Assembly (NCBI RefSeq): GCF_009760925.1
Contig: NZ_VRLV01000009.1
Coordinates: forward strand, 1-64,000
DNA length: 64,000 bases
Direction of reading: 5' to 3'
Origin: Nonomuraea typhae
Lineage (GTDB): Bacteria > Actinomycetota > Actinomycetes > Streptosporangiales > Streptosporangiaceae
Part shown: one piece after another, positions 8,374-16,386 of the stretch
Layout of the letters: every line of letters begins with the position of its first letter
Position numbering within the stretch: position 1 is the stretch's first letter
The notes under the pieces: generated by a model
What the model was told of the DNA's origin: nothing
Database searches by the model: none
What the model saw: the letters and a program-made list of their open reading frames with translations, nothing else
Translations under genes and position numbers: made by a program

Positions 8374-9165
8374 CTACTGGGACTGGGCGTTGAGGTGGTC
8401 GATCGCGGTCTCGTGAAGGAGGCCGTTGCTGCAGACGAGGCTGCCGCCCTCAAGGCTCGCGGCGCCGGCGACGTCGCTCCAGCGGCCGCCGGCCTCCTCG
8501 ACGATCACCGTCAGCGCGGCCATGTCCCACGGGGACAGCTCGGGCTCTGCCGACAGGTCCACGGAGCCCTCGGCGACCATCATGTGCGACCAGAAGTCGC
8601 CGTAGGCGCGGGTGCGCCAGCAGGCGCGGCTCAGGTCGAGGAAGTCGCCGAGCCTGCCCTGCTTCTCCCAGCCGCCGAAGCTGGAGTAGGAGAACGAGGC
8701 GTCGCTGAGCTCCCGCACGGCCGAGACCTGCATGCGGCTGGCCTTGGTGAGGCTCTTGCCGGTCCAGGAGCCGCCGCCCTTGGCCGCCCACCAGCGGCGG
8801 CCCAGCGCGGGCGCCGAGACCAGGCCGACGACGACCTCGCCGTGGTCCATGAGCGCGATCAGCGTGGCCCAGACGGGTACGCCGCGGACGTAGTTCTTGG
8901 TCCCGTCGATCGGGTCGATGATCCACGAGCGGGCGCCCCAGCCGGTCTTGCCGAACTCCTCGCCCACGACGGCGTCGCGCGGCCGCGCCCGGCGCAGGGT
9001 GCCGCGGATCGCCTCCTCGACCGCCCGGTCGGCGTCGCTGACCGGGGTGAGGTCCGGCTTGGTCTCGACCTTGAGGTCAACCGCCTTGAACCGCCGCATG
9101 GTCAGGTCATCGGCGGCGTCCGCCATGACGTGTGCGAGGCGTAGATCGTCGATGTAACCCGTCAC
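8374..9165 (-). CDS. hisN: Histidinol-phosphatase, inositol monophosphatase family
   Basis: IMPase-fold motifs are clear: the metal site VGEEFG, the catalytic WIIDPIDGTKNYVRG, and the C-terminal WDMAALTVIVEEAGG. This group is the usual actinobacterial histidinol-phosphatase, and its neighbourhood with rsgA and aroA is conserved. GTG 9165 gives the family N-terminus (DDLRLAHVMADAADD); the frame stays open further upstream without a better start. It converges with the fructosamine kinase gene, with 1 bp between them. Confidence 0.88.
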   Translation of the reverse strand: MTGYIDDLRLAHVMADAADDLTMRRFKAVDLKVETKPDLTPVSDADRAVEEAIRGTLRRARPRDAVVGEEFGKTGWGARSWIIDPIDGTKNYVRGVPVWATLIALMDHGEVVVGLVSAPALGRRWWAAKGGGSWTGKSLTKASRMQVSAVRELSDASFSYSSFGGWEKQGRLGDFLDLSRACWRTRAYGDFWSHMMVAEGSVDLSAEPELSPWDMAALTVIVEEAGGRWSDVAGAASLEGGSLVCSNGLLHETAIDHLNAQSQ

Positions 9166-9271
9166 GAGGAGCCACGCTACCGTGCCGGGCACGCGACGCA
9201 TCAGAGGTCGATTGCCCCTTTCTTTCCCATGCCTCCCGGGAGTCTGGTTACTCACGAGTAGCATTGGGGTC

Positions 9272-9715
9272 ATGTCTTTTGATGTGGGCGCATTCCTGCT
9301 GCAGACCGTGCCGTTCGCGGGCACGATCGGGGTCGAGTTCGACAAGGTGCAGGACGGGTACGCCGCCTGCCGCCTCCCCGACCGGGCCGACCTGCACAAC
9401 CACGTTCAGGGGCCGCACGCCGGGGCGCTGTTCACGCTCGCGGAGTCGGCCTCGGGGGCGGCCATGCTGTCCGCGCTGGGCGACCAGTTGTCCCGGGCGG
9501 TACCCCTGGCCACGACCGCCGTCATCCACTACCGCAAGCTGGCCAAGGGCGAGGTCACCGCCGAGGCGCGGCTGCTTGCCGACCGGGACGAGGTCGTCGC
9601 CCGGCTGGACGCGGGGGAGCGGCCGGAGTTCGAGGTGGGCGTGGAGATCAAGAACGCCGAGGGCACGCTGGTCAGCGAGATGACCGTCTCGTGGACCCTG
9701 CGGCCCAACCGCTGA
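9272..9715 (+). CDS. Hot-dog fold thioesterase (PaaI/DUF4442-like)
   Basis: A 147-residue protein resembling PaaI/DUF4442 hot-dog enzymes, with the segment NHVQGPHAGALFTLAESASGAAM that carries the conserved HAGALF helix and the strand ATTAVIHYRKLAKGEV. These proteins hydrolyse acyl-CoA thioesters; the substrate is unknown. ATG 9272 is chosen because the domain begins at once; the frame is open upstream but encodes non-family residues. It converges on rsgA with one base between the stops. Confidence 0.82.
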   Translation: MSFDVGAFLLQTVPFAGTIGVEFDKVQDGYAACRLPDRADLHNHVQGPHAGALFTLAESASGAAMLSALGDQLSRAVPLATTAVIHYRKLAKGEVTAEARLLADRDEVVARLDAGERPEFEVGVEIKNAEGTLVSEMTVSWTLRPNR

Positions 9716-9716
9716 C

Positions 9717-10778
9717 CTACTCCGCGGACGGGTCGGGATCGCGGGTGGCGAGCAGGCGGCGCAGGCTGTCGAGACGGGCCGGATCGGCGTGGCCTTCGGC
9801 GGCCCAGGCGTCGAGCGCGCAGTCGGGGCCGCGGTGGGTGCAGCCCTTGGGACAGTTGACGGTGCCCTCGATCAGGTCGGGGAAGGCGGCCAGCACGGTC
9901 TCCACCGACACGTGGGCCAGGCCGAAGCTGCGCACCCCGGGCGTGTCGATGATCCAGCCGCCCTCGGGCAGCTCGAGGGCGACGGCCGAGGTCGAGGTGT
10001 GGCGGCCGCGGCCGGTGACCGCGTTCACGTGGGAGACCGCCCGGTTGGCATCCGGGACCAGGGCGTTGACCAGCGTCGACTTGCCGACCCCCGAGTGGCC
10101 GACGAGCACGCTGACCTTCCCGGCCACGTGCTCGCGCAGCGCGTCCAGCGAACCGCCCTTATGCACGACCACGTGCGGCACGCCCAGCGGCTCGTACAGC
10201 GCCAGCAGCTCGTCCGGAGCGGCCAGGTCGGACTTGGTCAGGCAGAGCAGCGGCTCGATGTCGGCGTCGAAGGCGGCGACCAGGATGCGGTCGATCATGC
10301 GGGGGCGCGGCGGCGGCTCGGCCAGGGCGGTCACGATGACGAGCTGGTCGGCGTTGGCCACGACCGGGCGCTCGATGCCGTCGGTGTCCTCGGTGTCGTC
10401 GGCCGAGCGGCGCAACATCGAGGTGCGCGGCTCGACCCGGACGATGCGAGCCAGCGTGTCGGGTTCGCCGGAGACGTCGCCGACCAGCGCCACCCGGTCG
10501 CCCACGATGATGCCCTTACGGCCCAGCTCACGGGCCTTCATCGCGACCACGAGCCGGCGGCTGGGCTTGGCCCGCTTCTTCCGCCCGCCCTCGGGCGCCT
10601 CGACCAGTGAGGTGTAGCGGCCACGGTCCACCGCGACCACGAAGCCCTCGACGGCGTCGTCGTGGGCAGGGCGAATCCGGGTCCGCGGCCGTGAACCCTT
10701 CCCCGGCCTGACCCTGACGTCGTCCTCGTCGTATTCGCGCCGCTTCAGCGGACTTCTCCCCGTAGCATCTCCCCCCAC
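9717..10778 (-). CDS. rsgA: Ribosome small subunit-dependent GTPase A
   Basis: RsgA/YjeQ is a circularly permuted GTPase that checks late 30S maturation. An N-terminal OB-fold precedes the GTPase, whose motifs run TKSD (G4), GHSGVGKST (G1) and DTPG (G3), followed by the zinc knuckle CPKGCTHRGPDC. GTG 10778 lies inside the aroA 3' end and has no ribosome site. A CTG at 10748 overlaps the aroA TGA, has GGGGAG 7 nt upstream and matches the family N-terminus KRREYDEDDVRVRPG, so the true start may be this CTG. Confidence 0.95.
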   Translation of the reverse strand: MGGDATGRSPLKRREYDEDDVRVRPGKGSRPRTRIRPAHDDAVEGFVVAVDRGRYTSLVEAPEGGRKKRAKPSRRLVVAMKARELGRKGIIVGDRVALVGDVSGEPDTLARIVRVEPRTSMLRRSADDTEDTDGIERPVVANADQLVIVTALAEPPPRPRMIDRILVAAFDADIEPLLCLTKSDLAAPDELLALYEPLGVPHVVVHKGGSLDALREHVAGKVSVLVGHSGVGKSTLVNALVPDANRAVSHVNAVTGRGRHTSTSAVALELPEGGWIIDTPGVRSFGLAHVSVETVLAAFPDLIEGTVNCPKGCTHRGPDCALDAWAAEGHADPARLDSLRRLLATRDPDPSAE

Positions 10779-12034
10779 ATGCGGGTGAATTCCGGAAGGG
10801 TTTTACCCGTGGTCGCGATGTTCTCCACCTCGACGCCCGCAACGGCCAGGCCGATGACCGCGCCCGCGGTGGCCATGCGGTGGTCGGCGTAGCTGTGGAA
10901 GACACCGCCGTGAAGGGGGCGCGGGCGCACGATCAGCCCGTCGTCGGTCTCCTCCGCGTCGCCGCCGAGGCGGTTGATCTCGGTGACGAGTGCTTCGAGG
11001 CGGTTCGTCTCGTGGCCGCGGATGTGCGCGATGCCGCGCAGCCGGCTCGGCGTGGTGGCCAGCGCCGCCAGCGCGGCGATCGTGGGCGCCAGTTCGGACT
11101 CATCACGCAGGTCGGCGTCGATGCCGTTGAAGGTGCCGGTGCCGGTGAGCGTGAGCGTGCCGGTGGGCGTCAGCTCGACCGTCGCGCCCATCTCGGCCAG
11201 CAGCCGCCGCAGCGCGTCACCCGGCTGGGTGGTGCTCGGCGGCCAGCCGGGGATGCTCACGCTGCCGCCCGCGACCATGGCCGCGGCCAGGAACGGCGCC
11301 GCGTTGGACAGGTCGGGCTCGACCGTCGTCTCCCGCGCCGCGATCGGCCCCGGCGCCACCCGCCACACGTCGGGCTCGCCGTCGTCGACGTGCACGCCGG
11401 CGTCCCTGAGCATCTGCACGGTCATGAGGATGTGCGGCTGCGAGGGCACCGGCGGCCCGTCGTGCCTGATCGTCACGCCCTTCTCGAACCGCGCCGCGGC
11501 CAGCATCAGCCCCGAGACGAACTGCGACGACCCCGACGCGTCGATCGTCACCTCGCCGCCGCTCAGCGGCCCGCTGACGGTGAACGGCAGGGCGTGGTTG
11601 TCCACCGTGGCGCCCAGGGCGCGCAGGGCGTCGAGGATCGGCCCCATCGGCCGCTTGCGCGCGTGGGCGTCGCCGTCGAAGCGCACCTGCCCGTCGGCCA
11701 GCGCGGCCACCGGCGGCACGAACCGCATCACGGTCCCGGCCAGGCCGACGTCGATCTGCGCACCGGCCACGATCGGCCCAGGGGTGACCCGCCAGTCGAC
11801 GCCCGCCGCGCTCTCCCGCACCGCCTCGAACCCGGCGCCGAGCGCCCGCAGGGCCGCCACCATGAGGTCGGCGTCACGGCTGCGCAACGCCTGCCGTACC
11901 AGCCCCGGGCCGTCGGCGAGCGCGGCGAGGAGCAGCGCGCGGTTGGTCACCGACTTCGAGCCGGGCAGGGCGACGGCGGCGGCGACGGGAGCGGCCGCGA
12001 CCGGGGCGGGCCAGTGCTGAGCGGACATGCTCAA
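10745..12034 (-). CDS. aroA: 3-phosphoshikimate 1-carboxyvinyltransferase (EPSP synthase)
   Basis: This shikimate-pathway enzyme transfers enolpyruvyl from PEP to shikimate 3-phosphate. The 429 residues show the two-domain EPSP fold, with the N-terminal LPGSKSVTNRALLLAALA, the arginine-rich FDGDAHARKRPMGPI, SSQFVSGLML, DLSNAAPFLAAA and the C-terminal YADHRMATAGAVIGL. It overlaps rsgA and is divergent from the SRAP gene. No other aro gene is adjacent. Confidence 0.97.
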   Translation of the reverse strand: MSMSAQHWPAPVAAAPVAAAVALPGSKSVTNRALLLAALADGPGLVRQALRSRDADLMVAALRALGAGFEAVRESAAGVDWRVTPGPIVAGAQIDVGLAGTVMRFVPPVAALADGQVRFDGDAHARKRPMGPILDALRALGATVDNHALPFTVSGPLSGGEVTIDASGSSQFVSGLMLAAARFEKGVTIRHDGPPVPSQPHILMTVQMLRDAGVHVDDGEPDVWRVAPGPIAARETTVEPDLSNAAPFLAAAMVAGGSVSIPGWPPSTTQPGDALRRLLAEMGATVELTPTGTLTLTGTGTFNGIDADLRDESELAPTIAALAALATTPSRLRGIAHIRGHETNRLEALVTEINRLGGDAEETDDGLIVRPRPLHGGVFHSYADHRMATAGAVIGLAVAGVEVENIATTGKTLPEFTRMWGEMLRGEVR

Positions 12035-12108
12035 AGCCTACTGGCAGCCGATACGGCGGGCCGCAGCCGATGTGTGCGGGCGAAAGCCGTACGTGGCAGT
12101 GTGGGGAC

Positions 12109-12855
12109 ATGTGTGGGAGATACGCCTCGGCGCGGAAGAAGCACGAGCTGCTGGAGGAGTTCCAGGTCGAGCTGGACGCCGAGCCTGACAAGGAGCTGAG
12201 CCCCGACTACAACGTGGCGCCGACCAAGCAGGTCTACGCCGTCCTGAGCAGGGTGCCGGAGGAGGCCGAGCGGGCGGTCCGGCAGCTTCGGGTGGTGAAG
12301 TGGGGGCTGGTGCCGGTCTGGGCGAAGGATCCGTCGATCGGGTCGCGGCTGATCAACGCGCGGGCGGAGACGCTGGCCGAGAAGCCGTCGTTCAAGCAGG
12401 CGTTCGCCAAGCGGCGCTGCCTCATTCCCGCGGACGGGTATTTCGAGTGGATGCCGGTCGAGGGTGACAAGAAGAAGAAACAGCCCTTCTTCATCCATCC
12501 CGAGGACGGCGGGGTGCTGGCGATGGCGGGGCTGTACGAGTTCTGGAAGGACAAGACGCGCGAGGACGACGACCCGCTCAGGTGGCTGGTCACGTGCACG
12601 GTCATCACGACCCAGGCCGAGGACGAGCTGGGGCACATCCACGACCGGATGCCGATGATGATCGAGCGCGAGCGGTGGGCCGAGTGGCTCGATCCGAAGC
12701 TGACCGACACCCGGACGGCCGAGGGGCTGCTGGTTCCGGCGCAGTCGGGGCGACTGGTTGCCTCCCCGGTGTCCACAGATGTCAATAATGTCCGTAACAA
12801 CGGGCCGGACCTCATCAAACCTCTCCCTGAGGAGGGGGAAAGCGCGCTTTTCTAG
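12109..12855 (+). CDS. SRAP domain protein (HMCES/YedK family)
   Basis: This 248-residue enzyme shields abasic sites in single-stranded DNA by forming a thiazolidine link through its N-terminal cysteine. Cys2 follows Met1 directly (MCGRYAS), which fixes ATG 12109 as the start, since the Cys must become the N-terminus. Other family residues are YNVAPT, NARAET, RRCLIPADGYFEW and the catalytic His in HIHDRMP. Divergent from aroA, as in M. tuberculosis Rv3226c/Rv3227 from memory. Confidence 0.95.
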   Translation: MCGRYASARKKHELLEEFQVELDAEPDKELSPDYNVAPTKQVYAVLSRVPEEAERAVRQLRVVKWGLVPVWAKDPSIGSRLINARAETLAEKPSFKQAFAKRRCLIPADGYFEWMPVEGDKKKKQPFFIHPEDGGVLAMAGLYEFWKDKTREDDDPLRWLVTCTVITTQAEDELGHIHDRMPMMIERERWAEWLDPKLTDTRTAEGLLVPAQSGRLVASPVSTDVNNVRNNGPDLIKPLPEEGESALF

Positions 12856-12996
12856 AAGGTGTAAGAAGCACCCTTAGTGGGCATCCGGTGAGGAAAGCGA
12901 TGACTCGGTGTCACCGCACATCCACCCCCACTGCGCTGGGCGGGACCGCCGGGGAGTCTCGTCCGGCTCCCCACACCCACCCGGAGGTGCGGATTC

Positions 12997-13329
12997 GTGG
13001 ACGACACGACCGCTCGGGAGCGCCTTGAGAGCATGCAGGCCGAGCTTGACCGCTCGATCAGGGTCCTGACGGGTGATCCCGTCGCCGTGCGTGAGCGCTC
13101 CGCGGCCGACGCCGGATCCGATCTGACCGACGCCGACCGCGTCCAGGCCATGCTCGACGTGGCCGTCGCGCAACGCAGGGCCGTCAGCGCCGCGCTCAAA
13201 CGCATCGACGACGGCTCGTACGGGCAGTGCGTCGACTGCGGCAAACCCGTGCCGGACGGCCGGTTGGAGGCCCGGCCCGAGGCCGCCCGCTGCGTGCACT
13301 GCCAGGCGAAACAGGAGCGCCGCCGCTAG
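12997..13329 (+). CDS. DksA/TraR-type C4 zinc-finger protein
   Basis: The 110-residue protein has an N-terminal coiled-coil part (about 1-65) and a C-terminal four-cysteine finger (CVDC...CVHC) followed by a basic tail, the architecture of DksA-like factors that bind in the RNA polymerase secondary channel. GTG 12997 has a GGAGG site. Its stop overlaps the stop of the convergent methyltransferase gene in CTAG. Regulatory targets are unknown. Confidence 0.88.
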   Translation: MDDTTARERLESMQAELDRSIRVLTGDPVAVRERSAADAGSDLTDADRVQAMLDVAVAQRRAVSAALKRIDDGSYGQCVDCGKPVPDGRLEARPEAARCVHCQAKQERRR

Positions 13330-14063
13330 GCCGACTTCCGGGCGCTGGCCACCAGGTGGATGCCGACCGTGTCGTCGTCGTCCGGGTGCGCCTCCAGTTC
13401 GGTGCGCACCAGCCAGGCCAGCGACCTGGAGTCGGAGCCCAGCACGTGGTCCACCGTCGAGGGCGAAAGGACGGTGCGCGGCCGTACCCACTCCACCTCC
13501 AGGCCCGCGCCCATCAGCAGCTCGCGCAACTGCCCGCTGCTGAAGCAGCGGGTGATGCCGCCGTCGGGCCACGGCACGAGCATGACCTCGCCGGTCTGCC
13601 GCAGGTGCTGCCACTGGCCCTGCTCGGCCAGGATCGCCATGCCCAGCACCAGCGAGTCCACGCACAGCAACGCCCGCCCGCCGGGACGCAGCACCCGGGC
13701 CACGTCCGACATCGCCGACTCGGCCATCAGCTCCACCGACATGGCCCGCTCCTCGGCCACCACCGCGTCGACGCTCTCGTCGGGCAGGAAGGACAGGTCG
13801 TCGGAGCGCACCTGACGGACCCGGATGTCACGCAGCCGGGACTGGTCGGCAGTCCGGCGGAAGTCGACGACCTCGATCACCTTGTGACCGGCCCGCGCGG
13901 CCTGACCGGACCAGCGGCCCCGGCCGCCCGACAGGTCGAGGATCACCGACGGCTGGGCCGGAAGCCATCTGCTCAACTGTTCCGCGACGACCGCGCGATA
14001 GAACGTCCAGTACGGCCCGAGCGTCCCCGAGCCGTTCAGTTCCTCGGCCGGAATGGGCAGCAC
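13326..14063 (-). CDS. SAM-dependent class I methyltransferase
   Basis: A 245-residue Rossmann-type methyltransferase with motif I VILDLSGGRGRWSGQAARAG (about 40-60), an acidic residue after strand 2 and motif III-like VARVLRPGGRALLCVD. The substrate cannot be told; it resembles ubiE-type small-molecule methyltransferases. It starts with GTG, is divergent from sigR, and the 5' end of its transcript lies close to the sigma-R promoter region. Confidence 0.85.
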   Translation of the reverse strand: MLPIPAEELNGSGTLGPYWTFYRAVVAEQLSRWLPAQPSVILDLSGGRGRWSGQAARAGHKVIEVVDFRRTADQSRLRDIRVRQVRSDDLSFLPDESVDAVVAEERAMSVELMAESAMSDVARVLRPGGRALLCVDSLVLGMAILAEQGQWQHLRQTGEVMLVPWPDGGITRCFSSGQLRELLMGAGLEVEWVRPRTVLSPSTVDHVLGSDSRSLAWLVRTELEAHPDDDDTVGIHLVASARKSA

Positions 14064-14144
14064 ACGCGACTCCTGGGTTCTGGGCTACCAGCCGGTACGT
14101 ATTCTTTTTCCCCGCACCGGGTCGTTCGTCACCTTCTATCTTGC

Positions 14145-14171
14145 GGGAACAGACGCGGGCGCGGGGGTGTT
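14145..14171 (+). promoter_or_regulatory. Sigma-R/SigH-type promoter of sigR
   Basis: GGGAAC (14145-14150), an 18-nt spacer and GTT (14169-14171) match the sigma-R/SigH consensus (GGGAAY, about 18, GTT). It would make sigR autoregulated under thiol-oxidative stress. The predicted start point falls about at 14178-14181, next to an in-frame ATG at 14181. Confidence 0.7.
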
Positions 14172-14330
14172 GTGCGGGGCATGCTCGCAGTAGCCGATGG
14201 TCTCGACCGCTCCGCAGGTCGCCTCCAGATACCGCCTCCTGCCCCCCGTGACCGGCGGCTTGGTGGCAAGCAGGTATTCTCCCCTGAGTACGGTGTACCG
14301 CCACAGCCGGCCACCGGTGATCTTAGGGGG

Positions 14331-14936
14331 GTGGGTCCGGTGCCCGCGACAGGCGCGGAGACTCTGGAGCAGCGAAGTGAACGGTTCGAGCGCGACGTCA
14401 TGCCGTACCTCGAACAGCTCTACTCCGCCGCGCTCCGGATGACCCGGAACCCGGCGGATGCGGAGGACCTGCTACAGGAGACCTTCGCCAAGGCGTTCGC
14501 CTCGTTCCACCAGTTCCAGGAGGGCACGAACCTCAAGGCGTGGCTCTACCGGATCCTGACCAACACCTTCATCAACAGCTACCGCAAGAAGCAGCGGGAG
14601 CCGAAGCAGTCGGGCACCGAGGAGATCGAGGACTGGCAGCTCGCCCGCGCCGAGTCGCACACCTCCTCCGGCCTGAAGTCCGCCGAGGCCGAGGCGCTGG
14701 AGCACCTGCCCGACGGTGACATCAAGCAGGCGCTGGCCGCCCTGCCGGAGGAGTTCAGGATCGCGGTCTACCTCGCCGACGTCGAGGGCTTCCCGTACAA
14801 GGAGATCGCCGACATCATGGGCACCCCGATCGGTACCGTGATGTCCAGGCTCCACCGCGGCAGGCGGCAGTTGCGGAGCCTGCTCGAGGACTATGCTCGC
14901 GAGCGTGGCCTGGTCCCGGTGGAGGGGACGAAATGA
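14331..14936 (+). CDS. sigR: RNA polymerase sigma factor SigR (thiol-oxidative stress)
   Basis: The ECF sigma factor has region 2 (RMTRNPADAEDLLQETFAKAFASFHQFQEGTN...; about 40-110) and region 4 (LPEEFRIAVYLADVEGFPYKEIADIMG; about 140-190), very close to streptomycete sigma-R/SigH. It directs transcription of thioredoxin and other thiol-homeostasis genes and is held by RsrA. GTG 14331 (or GTG 14340) follows TTAGGGGG. The frame is open upstream to ATG 14181, allowing a 50-residue N-terminal extension like the unstable sigma-R-prime isoform. ATGA overlap with rsrA. Confidence 0.96.
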   Translation: MGPVPATGAETLEQRSERFERDVMPYLEQLYSAALRMTRNPADAEDLLQETFAKAFASFHQFQEGTNLKAWLYRILTNTFINSYRKKQREPKQSGTEEIEDWQLARAESHTSSGLKSAEAEALEHLPDGDIKQALAALPEEFRIAVYLADVEGFPYKEIADIMGTPIGTVMSRLHRGRRQLRSLLEDYARERGLVPVEGTK

Positions 14937-15199
14937 GCTGTGGGAACCCGCACGACACCGACTGTCGTGAAGTGCTGGACAAGGTCTACGCCTACCTCGA
15001 CGGCGAGCTCGGCGAGGGCGACTGCGTCGACATCCGGGTACACCTCGACGAGTGCGGCCCGTGCCTGAAGGAGTACGACCTGGACAAGGTCGTCAAGCAG
15101 CTCGTGGCCAAGCACTGCGGCTGCGACCCCGTCCCGGCCGACCTTCGTTCCAAGGTTCTTGGCCGGATCGAACAGGTCAGGGCCGAGCTCTCCGACTAA
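14933..15199 (+). CDS. rsrA: Zinc-binding redox-sensing anti-sigma factor RsrA
   Basis: An 88-residue ZAS-family anti-sigma factor. Zinc ligands Cys11, His37, Cys41 and Cys44 (HLDECGPC) sit at exactly the positions described for S. coelicolor RsrA; additional cysteines are Cys3, Cys31, Cys62 and Cys64. Disulfide formation expels zinc and frees sigma-R. It is translationally coupled to sigR by a 4-bp overlap, ensuring stoichiometry. Confidence 0.96.
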   Translation: MSCGNPHDTDCREVLDKVYAYLDGELGEGDCVDIRVHLDECGPCLKEYDLDKVVKQLVAKHCGCDPVPADLRSKVLGRIEQVRAELSD

Positions 15200-15209
15200 G
15201 ATCTTCACC

Positions 15210-16151
15210 ATGCGCGTGCTGGTGACCGGAGGAGCCGGGTTCATCGGATCCACCCTCGTCGATCGTCTGCTGGCCGACGGCCACGAGGTGCTCGCGGTGG
15301 ACGACTTGTCCTCCGGAGGCCGGGCCAACCTGGCAGCGGCCTTGGAGAACGACCGTTTCCACCTGCGCGAGCTGGACATCCGCGACCCGGCCATGATCGA
15401 GCTGGGCGCGCAGTGGCGGCCGGAGGTCGTCTGTCACCTGGCCGCCCAGATCAGCGTGCGCAAGAGCGTGGCCGACCCGGTGCACGACGCCCGGGTCAAC
15501 GTCGAGGGCACCGCCTCCGTCCTGGCCGCCGCGCGCGAGGGCGGCAGCCGCAAGGTGGTCTTCGCCTCGTCCGTCGCCGTGTACGGCCGGCCGCCCGCGA
15601 TCCCGGTCCCCGGCGACGCCCCGGCCGACCCCCGCTCGCCGTACGCCGCCTCGAAGCTCAGCGGCGAGACCTACCTTTCGACCTTCCACGCGCTGTACGG
15701 CCTGCAGTACACCACGCTGGTGCTCGCCAACGTCTACGGCCCGCGCCAGTCGCCCGACGGCGAGGCCGGCGTGGTCGCGATCTTCACCGACGCGCTGATC
15801 AACGGCGTGCCCACCGTGCTCTACGGCGACGGCACCCAGACCCGTGACTACGTCTACGTCGAGGACGTGGCCGACGGCTTCGTGCGCGCCTGCGGCGGCG
15901 ACGGCAACGGGCGCCGGTTCAACCTCGGCACCGGCATCCAGACCACCGACCGGCGCCTGCACTCGCTCATCGCCGACGCGGTGGGCGCTCAGGACAAGCC
16001 CGGTTTCGCCCCGCCCCGGCCGGGTGACCTGCCGGCGATGGCCGTCGATCCGGTGCCCGCCTACGACGGACTGTCCTGGCAGCCGGCCACCGACCTGGCC
16101 TCCGGCCTGCGCGCCACCGTCGCGTGGGCGCGGGAGAGTTGCCGCAGGTAG
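15210..16151 (+). CDS. NAD-dependent epimerase/dehydratase (UDP-sugar type)
   Basis: A 313-residue extended SDR: Rossmann motif GGAGFIG at residues 7-13, catalytic SSVAVYG and YAASK, and substrate segment RDYVYVEDVADG typical of nucleotide-sugar 4-epimerases. It likely acts on a UDP- or dTDP-sugar for cell-envelope glycans. ATG 15210 begins the Rossmann strand directly. It starts 10 bp after rsrA, so it may be read through from the sigma-R promoter. Confidence 0.9.
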   Translation: MRVLVTGGAGFIGSTLVDRLLADGHEVLAVDDLSSGGRANLAAALENDRFHLRELDIRDPAMIELGAQWRPEVVCHLAAQISVRKSVADPVHDARVNVEGTASVLAAAREGGSRKVVFASSVAVYGRPPAIPVPGDAPADPRSPYAASKLSGETYLSTFHALYGLQYTTLVLANVYGPRQSPDGEAGVVAIFTDALINGVPTVLYGDGTQTRDYVYVEDVADGFVRACGGDGNGRRFNLGTGIQTTDRRLHSLIADAVGAQDKPGFAPPRPGDLPAMAVDPVPAYDGLSWQPATDLASGLRATVAWARESCRR

Positions 16152-16248
16152 TGGCTTGATTACGCTTTGCTTGCGATTCTCGACTCCACCCGTTTCCGCA
16201 CGTCAACTTCTGTAGCGTGAATCACAGAATCCGACGTGGAGGAAGTGG

Positions 16249-16368
16249 ATGTTGAAGGTTCTCACCGCCCGGCTGATCACCGCAGCTCTGCTGATCACAC
16301 CGGTGGTCCTTCTTTTCGCGGCCAGCGGCGGCGGTGGCGCCCTGCCGCCCGGGGTCTCCTGGACCTGA
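16249..16368 (+). CDS. 39-residue membrane or secreted peptide (hypothetical)
   Basis: A short frame with a strong ribosome site (GGAGGAAG) encodes MLKVLTARLITAALLITPVV, then LLFAAS and a Gly/Pro tail ending in SWT. It is one hydrophobic helix with a basic N-terminus, either a membrane anchor or a signal-peptide-like peptide. It ends 18 bp before the HD-GYP gene and probably shares its transcript. I do not recognise a family. Confidence 0.6.
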   Translation: MLKVLTARLITAALLITPVVLLFAASGGGGALPPGVSWT

Positions 16369-16386
16369 CGCCCGAAGGGGGCCGCA

